Assembly: GCA_964385705.1 (NCBI GenBank)
Contig: CAYLQG010000020.1
Location: 1 to 18,686 of the forward strand
Direction: 5' to 3'
DNA: 18,686 nt
DNA from: DATKGN01 sp964385705
GTDB taxonomy: Bacteria > Patescibacteriota > Microgenomatia > UBA10105 > UBA927
Part shown: piece by piece, positions 13,496 to 18,686 of the stretch
Layout: every line of letters starts with the position of its first letter
How positions within the stretch are numbered: the first letter of the stretch is position 1
Program-made: the position numbers and the translations under genes
The notes under the pieces: model-generated
Told to the model about the DNA's origin: nothing
What the model saw: the letters and a program-made list of their open reading frames with translations, nothing else
Database searches by the model: none

Positions 13496-14788
13496 TTAAA
13501 CTTTTACGAGTTTATATCCTCGGGTGACGACGGTCATCACCTGATAGGGGCTGTGATGAACTTTTAACTTCCCGCGAAGTCGGGCCACCAGCCGGTCAAT
13601 CGCCCAGTCAGAGACTCCGAGATCGCGGCTCTCCGGCCAAACGGCCTCAATAATCGCCTCCCGTTCACACAGTTCATCCTCATGAGCTTTGAGGAATATA
13701 TAGAGTAAATTTTCTTTTTTGGTAAAATCCTTGCCGGTTGTAAGAACCATCGAAAGTGTGCCGAGATATTCCGTGAAGAGCGGGCTGAAAAATATCGTCT
13801 TTCCGCCTTCATCCTTCACGATGCCCGTATTCCATAAATATTTTGCCGAGTCTTTTTGCTCGGGAGACAGAGGATTCCCCTGTTTGATCTGAAGAAGCAT
13901 CTCTTTTTCGACCTTGGTGAGGCTTTCAAAAAGTTCTTCTGACTGGAAAACGATCTGCTCATCCTTTGATAACAGTTCTAGAAGCTCAGCCTTTGCCGAA
14001 GGAATAGTTTTTTCTTCATGAAGCCGGATGATGGCAAGCTGGAGATACTGCACATACCCGCCCGACAACGCAATGAGCGCATCCGTCGTTTTTTCGTCAA
14101 ACGATGTATGATATTCGGCCTTGAGCGTATCAACGATCGCATTGATGTCATCAGTACGAACCGGTTTCAGGTACATCTCTTTTGTAACAATGGAAAGAGA
14201 CTGCTTTTTAAATACGTCAGGCGCGAGATCCGAGAGAGGGCGGTAACTCGTAAATACATAGCTCATCCGTTGTTTCACGGCATCCCGAAGACCCAAAAGA
14301 TTACTAAAGAATTCCGGCGTCACCACGTCGGAGAGCCGGTCAAACCGAAGTAGAAAAAGAGTCGGATACAATCCTGCGCCGTTGAGGGATTCAAGAACTT
14401 TACGGACGCTGTCAACCGTAAAGAACTGATCCTTGAGCTGTATGCTCTGTACAAAAAGCCTGCGGCAGCTGCGTTTCTCGGATTCAGGAAGTTTAGAGCG
14501 CTGTACCGCATCAACTAGCCGGGTCAGAAGGAGCGTCCAAAATGCAGCAATATTTCGCTCAATTAAGTCATTAAGATCTACGTGGACAAAGATCGTCTCC
14601 AATCCGTCGCGGATATACGTTTGGGAAATCGCGTCACGATACATGAAAAACCGGAGAAAATTACTGATTCCGACCCGCTTCATCCCGACAAGGACCACGG
14701 AATGCCGGTTCTTGAGATGCGCCCCCAACTCTTCGGCCTCAGCCTTTCTGAAGCTGATGGGGTAGCTTTCCTCAATCACGTGTTTCAT
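13496..14788 (-). CDS. Degenerate P-loop ATPase fused to a winged-helix DNA-binding domain
   Basis: This is a likely transcription regulator. What is seen in the 430-residue product from the ATG at 14788: an N-terminal AAA/STAND-like NTPase with VVLVGMKRVGISNF (31-44), where the Walker A lysine is replaced by isoleucine (GxxxxGIS); a Walker B-like strand LFLLRFDRL (144-152); FTSYRPLSDL after it; a helical region with LSGGYVQYLQLA; and a C-terminal OmpR/PhoB-type winged helix (about 355-430: FTKKENLLYIFL, EREAIIEAVWP, VSDWAIDRLVARLRGKL, VVTRGYKLV). There are no membrane segments. The longer reading from a TTG at 14827 is rejected because a TACAAT -10 lies 7 bases before the ATG. It is divergent from the orphan gene at 14874, a possible target. 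ATP turnover is doubtful without the lysine. Confidence 0.85.
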   Translation of the reverse strand: MKHVIEESYPISFRKAEAEELGAHLKNRHSVVLVGMKRVGISNFLRFFMYRDAISQTYIRDGLETIFVHVDLNDLIERNIAAFWTLLLTRLVDAVQRSKLPESEKRSCRRLFVQSIQLKDQFFTVDSVRKVLESLNGAGLYPTLFLLRFDRLSDVVTPEFFSNLLGLRDAVKQRMSYVFTSYRPLSDLAPDVFKKQSLSIVTKEMYLKPVRTDDINAIVDTLKAEYHTSFDEKTTDALIALSGGYVQYLQLAIIRLHEEKTIPSAKAELLELLSKDEQIVFQSEELFESLTKVEKEMLLQIKQGNPLSPEQKDSAKYLWNTGIVKDEGGKTIFFSPLFTEYLGTLSMVLTTGKDFTKKENLLYIFLKAHEDELCEREAIIEAVWPESRDLGVSDWAIDRLVARLRGKLKVHHSPYQVMTVVTRGYKLVKV

Positions 14789-14795
14789 ACGTTGT

Positions 14796-14823
14796 ATTGT
14801 ACCCGATGGAAAAAAATACGCAA
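14796..14823 (-). promoter_or_regulatory. Promoter of the ATPase/winged-helix gene (leaderless configuration)
   Basis: On the minus strand TTGCGT (14823-14818) and TACAAT (14801-14796) are spaced by 16 bases. The ATG begins 7 bases after the -10, so the transcript should start at or one base before the start codon. This supports the ATG at 14788. Confidence 0.6.
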
Positions 14824-14838
14824 GCAAAATATGTCTTA

Positions 14839-14867
14839 TTGACGAAATAGCCCTATAGTAATATACT
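14839..14867 (+). promoter_or_regulatory. Promoter of the 222-residue orphan gene (leaderless configuration)
   Basis: TTGACG (14839-14844) and TATACT (14862-14867) are spaced by 17 bases, and the ATG at 14874 follows after 6 bases. It is the clearest leaderless promoter in the window. It lies back to back with the minus-strand promoter at 14796-14823, 15 bases apart. Confidence 0.7.
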
Positions 14868-14873
14868 ACCTGT

Positions 14874-15542
14874 ATGTTTGCCGAAATTTTTACCGAGGAA
14901 TTTAAACATGCATATGCCGCACACCGCGTGCGGTATCAGATGTTTGGAGACACTATCCCGGTTGCGTCATTGCAACATACGCCAGAACAGTTTCTATCTC
15001 CTCTTGAAGGAGATCTACATGAACAGCATGAACAACTTCTTGGAATTATCAAAGAACATGCCAATCTCATTGAGTCTGCGTTTCCGTATACCATAGCAGT
15101 GCGAGAAGACGGTGACCTCTTGGCACAGGATGGACATAAAATTGAAGAAATGTGGTTACATAAATCTTATTATTGCAGAGGCATGTATGTCAGACTTAAA
15201 GGCCCACATGAGGGTACTATTATCCTCCAAATGGATGACGGATTAAGCAGATCATTATTTGACAGGGACAAAACACCCGATAAATCTGATTTTTTCAACA
15301 CCCTTTTGCAGGGGATGCTCCTGATACCTTGGACGCGAGGCTCACAAAGCGATAAGGGCAGCAGCTGCACAGTATTTTCGCAAGGCACTATATACGATTC
15401 GAAGATCATAATTGCCGATACGTATCTGGCCCCGATAAAATCGTATGATTTATACGGTTTACGATATAGCCGGATAGGTGACGACGGATCATATCTTCAT
15501 CCAAATATATATAATCCTTTGTATCAGATAGAAAAATCTTGA
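14874..15542 (+). CDS. Orphan hypothetical protein (222 residues)
   Basis: I do not recognise this protein. It appears soluble, with no signal peptide or transmembrane helix. The N-terminal 70 residues are helical and rich in charged residues and histidine (FTEEFKHAYAAHRVRYQMF; EGDLHEQHEQLLGIIKEHAN). The rest is strand-rich: PYTIAVREDGDLLAQDG, YYCRGMYVRLKGPHEGTIIL, MDDGLSRSLFDRD, TYLAPIKSYDLYGLRYSRIGDDGSY. There is no similarity by eye to the other orphans. A strong promoter places the start codon at the transcription start. It shares the divergent promoter region with the ATPase/winged-helix gene, which makes it a candidate target of that regulator. It converges on the sugar-kinase gene with 13 bases between stops. 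Confidence 0.75.
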   Translation: MFAEIFTEEFKHAYAAHRVRYQMFGDTIPVASLQHTPEQFLSPLEGDLHEQHEQLLGIIKEHANLIESAFPYTIAVREDGDLLAQDGHKIEEMWLHKSYYCRGMYVRLKGPHEGTIILQMDDGLSRSLFDRDKTPDKSDFFNTLLQGMLLIPWTRGSQSDKGSSCTVFSQGTIYDSKIIIADTYLAPIKSYDLYGLRYSRIGDDGSYLHPNIYNPLYQIEKS

Positions 15543-15549
15543 AAGATTT
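15534..15549 (-). terminator. Hairpin at the convergent stops, terminator-like for the sugar-kinase gene
   Basis: AAATCTT/AAGATTT form a 6-7 base stem across the TGA stop of the 222-residue gene. On the minus strand, after the sugar-kinase stop, the stem ends in a run of five T residues, as in a weak intrinsic terminator. The stem is AT-rich. Confidence 0.45.
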
Positions 15550-15555
15550 GCTCTA

Positions 15556-16851
15556 TTAACGACCTGTAGTCTGTGCTATCGCCACCGCTCCTGCTCCTTT
15601 TATACTCGCAAACTCATCAAAAGCAAATTCAATCGGTCGACCTGCAACCATTTGAGCAGTCTTTTTTGCCACCACTAAAAATCCGGACATATACCGTGCG
15701 ACGGACCCTTCGACCGGAATGGTTACTAGCCCGTTTCCCGGAAAAACATGAGGAAATGCGGCAATATAGGCTCCATTAACCAGGCCAAATACCTCTCCCG
15801 CGCGATACCGTATGGTCCGAGCTAGTGACGTTAAAATTCCGCGATTTGCAGGGCTCAGTTGCTTCTTATCAAATAATTCTACGATAGCCTGATCATCAGA
15901 AATGAGATTAATGGCATTAGTTACGATTTCGGAACCTTTCCCTTTACTGTACATCTTAGGCATGAGACCATCCTGATACAACAGAGATATTCCTTCTGTT
16001 AAAAGCATTACTAAATATTTACCGCCGACTTGCCATTCCAACTGGTTGACATTATCGTAACCGTACTTCTTAGCAATTAAATATAATAACCGCGGAGTTT
16101 GGATAATATCATGAGATTGACCAACCTCTGCATCCAATGCGTATCCGCCAACGTTCATGCCGGTTCCCGCAACTGCCCCAATTTTACCTCCCATCACACG
16201 ATTTTTAAAAGCCACATACGTTGCATCATTATTGACTGTGTAGGGCAAATCCCCAAATCTTCGTTTAACTCGAGCTATACTTTTACTTGCTGCCACACCC
16301 ACCCAGGTTCTTTCAATATGAGGGACGACAATTCCTTTAGATAACTTCGGTTTGAGATCAATATTATTCCCGACCAGGCCAACTTTTTTATATTCAAACG
16401 AATTTATAACCGCCACGGCGCTCGGCTCTACTCCTTTACCTCCCGATATCGCTAATAAATCTTCTGTCGCATAACCGAACTCTTTGTAGAAATCGGCTGG
16501 AGTTTTATACTCCTTCGTTAGTGGCCTTTTGACGTACATAAACGCGCCAGATTCGGCTTTTCTGATCTGAGGATTATGTTCGCGATCGATCTCAACGAAT
16601 GCTGCGTAGGCGTTGGAACCGCCAAAGCCGACAACAAGCGAAACTGCGCCTTCCGGGAGTTTTTCGTAATCAAAAGGTTTTAATCCTGTGGGAAGTCCCG
16701 GAACACTTTCTGATTTACCTGATATTGACGCGACTATTTCGCGGGCATATATGCGCCCATAGGCAGATACAGCTATCGGGCTAATATCGCTTAACCCCAG
16801 CTTTGCCTCGGTGGCCAAATATCGATCAATTGGTAGGGAAACCTCTTTCAT
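15556..16851 (-). CDS. Hexokinase-like sugar kinase (ASKHA superfamily), divergent
   Basis: This is probably a hexokinase-type enzyme phosphorylating a hexose with ATP in the cytoplasm. What is seen in 431 residues: a phosphate-1 loop VVGFGGSNAYAAFVEID (73-89); VNNDATYVAF (207-215) with the presumed catalytic base D209, matching the hexokinase NDT motif; the phosphate-2 loop IGAVAGTGMNVGGY (224-237); EWQVGGKYL (272-280), matching hexokinase E-x-x-x-GG-YL; EGSVARYMSGF (381-391) in the adenosine site; and a terminal KGAGAVAIA (418-426). The length and motif order resemble eukaryotic-type hexokinases rather than the roughly 300-residue ROK kinases. The first loop has glycine (GFGGSN) where the family has aspartate (DxGGTN), so activity or substrate may differ. 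A TATAAT lies 7 bases before the ATG. A pseudo-kinase is an alternative. Confidence 0.78.
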   Translation of the reverse strand: MKEVSLPIDRYLATEAKLGLSDISPIAVSAYGRIYAREIVASISGKSESVPGLPTGLKPFDYEKLPEGAVSLVVGFGGSNAYAAFVEIDREHNPQIRKAESGAFMYVKRPLTKEYKTPADFYKEFGYATEDLLAISGGKGVEPSAVAVINSFEYKKVGLVGNNIDLKPKLSKGIVVPHIERTWVGVAASKSIARVKRRFGDLPYTVNNDATYVAFKNRVMGGKIGAVAGTGMNVGGYALDAEVGQSHDIIQTPRLLYLIAKKYGYDNVNQLEWQVGGKYLVMLLTEGISLLYQDGLMPKMYSKGKGSEIVTNAINLISDDQAIVELFDKKQLSPANRGILTSLARTIRYRAGEVFGLVNGAYIAAFPHVFPGNGLVTIPVEGSVARYMSGFLVVAKKTAQMVAGRPIEFAFDEFASIKGAGAVAIAQTTGR

Positions 16852-16858
16852 CCAGGCT

Positions 16859-16864
16859 ATTATA
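16859..16864 (-). promoter_or_regulatory. -10 element of the sugar-kinase gene (leaderless configuration)
   Basis: A consensus TATAAT on the minus strand ends 7 bases before the ATG at 16851, predicting a leaderless or one-base-leader transcript. The -35 is weak. Confidence 0.55.
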
Positions 16865-16947
16865 CTATGGGTTGGCTAATTTTCATATTCGGACACGTAA
16901 GAGCAGTAAAATTATAAGGAATATACGATAAATTTATATACAAGTTA

Positions 16948-16989
16948 ATTGGTAAAGTACTTAGCTACCAATGTCAGCCCCTTGTCAGC
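16948..16989. repeat. Inverted repeat and direct repeats in the 16852-17069 intergenic
   Basis: ATTGGTA (16948-16954) and TACCAAT (16966-16972) form a 7-base inverted repeat around AAGTACTT. Next to it TGTCAGC occurs at 16972-16978 and 16983-16989, 11 bases apart, close to one helical turn. The rest of this intergenic is AT-rich without further recognisable features. An operator for one of the divergent genes is possible. Confidence 0.35.
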
Positions 16990-17039
16990 TAAAATTCGCC
17001 TCATAGTCAAGCTAAACTCCCGGGCATATCGGATAATTG

Positions 17040-17068
17040 CTGAGGTGAGCTGCCGCTCAGTCTATAAT
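17040..17068 (+). promoter_or_regulatory. Start region of the large orphan gene
   Basis: A GAGG motif (17042-17045) is followed by the hairpin TGAGC-TGCC-GCTCA (17046-17059) and then TATAAT (17063-17068), one base before the ATG at 17070. If the hairpin folds, the GAGG would be about 10 bases from the ATG. If TATAAT is a -10, transcription would start inside the gene and the ATG at 17127 would be used. The two readings are mutually exclusive. Confidence 0.3.
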
Positions 17069-17069
17069 T

Positions 17070-18686
17070 ATGGGACACGGCCCAGAAACACCAAGCCTTG
17101 ATTCACTTATTGAAGCGCATGATGGAATGATCCAGAATATTCGCGCCTCAATAGTTCCACCTGAATCCGAGCGAGAAAAACTCATGGGGGGCTTATCACG
17201 CGTTGAGTTTTGCCAGCACATTCTTGAGCAGGTTGGTGCTCCCGATGGTATGTCTAAACTTGATGCCACGGAACAAAGCGCCCTCGTACATCTCATTTCG
17301 GACCGGTTTACCAGTCCGCTTCACGCCACCTATGATAACGATAAAACACTGATCGATACGGGCCAAAAAAGAACCGACGAAGGAGTTTTTGACCCCGGCG
17401 CTTACTTTGATAAAGTCGAAATGACGAGCATCGAGATGGAAAATCTTGATCTTAATATATTATCAGCGCTCTTTGGAACTGCAGATTCAATACAAACGGG
17501 TAAAGAGGCTAATTTCTGGCCGATGGCCACGTATATGATGCAACGCATGGAGCAATTTGCCGAGTGGCTCGGGTTAGAACGATATGAAGACGGCCGATTA
17601 AAAACGATCTCCGGTGACCGGCCGGTCGTTCTTTTGGCCGGAGTCGGCAACGGCGGGTTGGTTATCGATCTGTCTGCGCCGCAAAAAGCGTGGGGTCCGG
17701 AGGAATTTAAAGCCGAGAGAGACAACGACCCATCATGGCCGCCGGATAATTGGGTCGTATATAAACCAATAACCCTTGATGCATGGGCGTGGTTGTACGA
17801 TAAGCGGGATTTACTCCGTGCTTCATCAAAACTCGATAGGCGGGCTGCACTGGTTGGGATCGATAACTTACAGCTGCCCGATGAATTTTTCCAAAATCCG
17901 GACAATCTGCCACAGATACAAAAAATGATTCTGAAACAGAAAAAACTGTATTTGGAAAAAACCGATATATCCGATGAAAAGCTCTATGACATGCTCCTCA
18001 ACAACGTGATGGCAGAACACCACGTCCCGGGATATGAATATAATCCGGAAAGTGATTTCGTACGATTGATTCCTCGCGTGCCACCGCACAAATTGACGGA
18101 AGTTGCCGATGATGTGATGAAAATACCGGTCACCGATCAGGTGCATCACCCAAATTATGCCGAGAAGGTCACCATTGATACATACAAGAGGGAAATCGCA
18201 CCGAAGCTTACCCAACAAGAGGAATATAGCCGAAGTGAATATCAGGCACGGACCAGAGACTTTCTACTTTTTACTAATTTTGGCACAAAAGCAAATCTTG
18301 TTTTCGACTTGAAAGTAATAACCGGCGCAAACGGCGACACGAGCGTCCAACGAATGTGGGAAGATGTTACCGAACAATACGGCAACAAGATTACTATCAG
18401 AAATAACGATGACCTGATGCGCGCACTGAAGTTAATAACAAAAAATGCGCCCTTTTATTGGTTCCAGTCAATTGACCACGAACAGGTCTTTATTGATGTC
18501 ACCGCGATGGGGGCGAGTCGAGACATCTTGACATCAAAAGGCATACAATCATTGCCGGAAGGTTCCACTGAACTCTATAGAGTACCAATTGATAAAGGAG
18601 AAAGCGGCCGTTTATGTAAAAACTATGTCATTGCGGTCTATGAAGCATATGGATTTAAACCAGATAAATTATATTCCTCATCAATA
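17070..18686 (+). CDS. Large orphan protein, N-terminal 539 residues (cut by the right edge)
   Basis: I do not recognise this protein. The frame stays open for 539 codons to the end of the window. It appears soluble and acidic, with no signal peptide or membrane helix. A helical N-terminal part (LIEAHDGMIQNIRAS, FCQHILEQVG) leads to a strand and glycine-rich loop RPVVLLAGVGNGGLVIDLSA (about 184-202; G191, G193, G195, G196) that could be a nucleotide- or SAM-binding Rossmann-type loop. Then follow a tryptophan-rich stretch (LDAWAWLYDKRDLL), VGIDNLQLPDEFF, a lysine-rich helix and a C-terminal region ending GRLCKNYVIAVYEAYGFKPDK. The alternative start at 17127 would remove 19 residues. It is divergent from the sugar-kinase gene. 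No similarity by eye to the paralogous pair near 9-11 kb beyond the glycine-rich loop idea. Confidence 0.72.
   Translation, partial: MGHGPETPSLDSLIEAHDGMIQNIRASIVPPESEREKLMGGLSRVEFCQHILEQVGAPDGMSKLDATEQSALVHLISDRFTSPLHATYDNDKTLIDTGQKRTDEGVFDPGAYFDKVEMTSIEMENLDLNILSALFGTADSIQTGKEANFWPMATYMMQRMEQFAEWLGLERYEDGRLKTISGDRPVVLLAGVGNGGLVIDLSAPQKAWGPEEFKAERDNDPSWPPDNWVVYKPITLDAWAWLYDKRDLLRASSKLDRRAALVGIDNLQLPDEFFQNPDNLPQIQKMILKQKKLYLEKTDISDEKLYDMLLNNVMAEHHVPGYEYNPESDFVRLIPRVPPHKLTEVADDVMKIPVTDQVHHPNYAEKVTIDTYKREIAPKLTQQEEYSRSEYQARTRDFLLFTNFGTKANLVFDLKVITGANGDTSVQRMWEDVTEQYGNKITIRNNDDLMRALKLITKNAPFYWFQSIDHEQVFIDVTAMGASRDILTSKGIQSLPEGSTELYRVPIDKGESGRLCKNYVIAVYEAYGFKPDKLYSSSI

Noticed and set aside
14789..14827. 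N-terminal extension of the ATPase/winged-helix protein from a TTG
   Set aside because: The extension lies across the predicted -10 element; the ATG at 14788 has a promoter at leaderless spacing and a more natural N-terminus.

Overview
The window looks like a chromosomal segment of an uncultured bacterium, most likely a Patescibacteria (CPR) lineage. This is inference from gene content: a very short DNA polymerase III delta-prime-like protein without a P-loop or zinc cluster, an H+-translocating pyrophosphatase beside the gyrase genes, a PilB-type ATPase, many independently promoted orphan genes and few Shine-Dalgarno sites. TGA works as a stop (several genes end in it and none contains it in frame), so recoded SR1/Gracilibacteria are unlikely. 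I see no rRNA, tRNA, CRISPR array, transposase or phage gene.

Positions 1-2178: a truncated minus-strand PilB/GspE ATPase is divergent from a small delta-prime-like clamp-loader gene, whose stop overlaps that of a convergent phosphoglycerate mutase gene. Positions 2255-9087: gyrB, hppA and gyrA, all plus strand. The gyrB-hppA gap holds a degenerate tandem array in which the last codons of gyrB recur three times, separated by a REP-like hairpin element. Positions 9174-11618: three orphan genes, each with its own promoter. The outer two are divergent paralogues with a methyltransferase-like layout; the middle one is unrecognised. A possible minus-strand gene remnant lies between the second and third.

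Positions 11674-13470: folD, then a strongly structured intergenic leader with a Shine-Dalgarno site, then a SIMPL-domain (DUF541) protein with an N-terminal membrane anchor. Positions 13476-14867: a convergent minus-strand gene for a degenerate P-loop ATPase fused to a winged-helix DNA-binding domain, back to back with an orphan 222-residue gene. Positions 15556-18686: a minus-strand hexokinase-like sugar kinase, a 218-base intergenic with an inverted repeat, and a large orphan gene that runs off the right edge.

Housekeeping genes give the segment its roles: DNA topology (GyrA, GyrB), replication (delta-prime), one-carbon metabolism (FolD), central carbon metabolism (phosphoglycerate mutase, sugar kinase) and membrane energisation (H+-PPase). 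A cross-cutting signal is that -10 elements in at least five genes end only 6-7 bases before the start codon, predicting leaderless transcripts. The only two strong Shine-Dalgarno sites belong to membrane or exported proteins. No intergenic stretch exceeds 300 bases.
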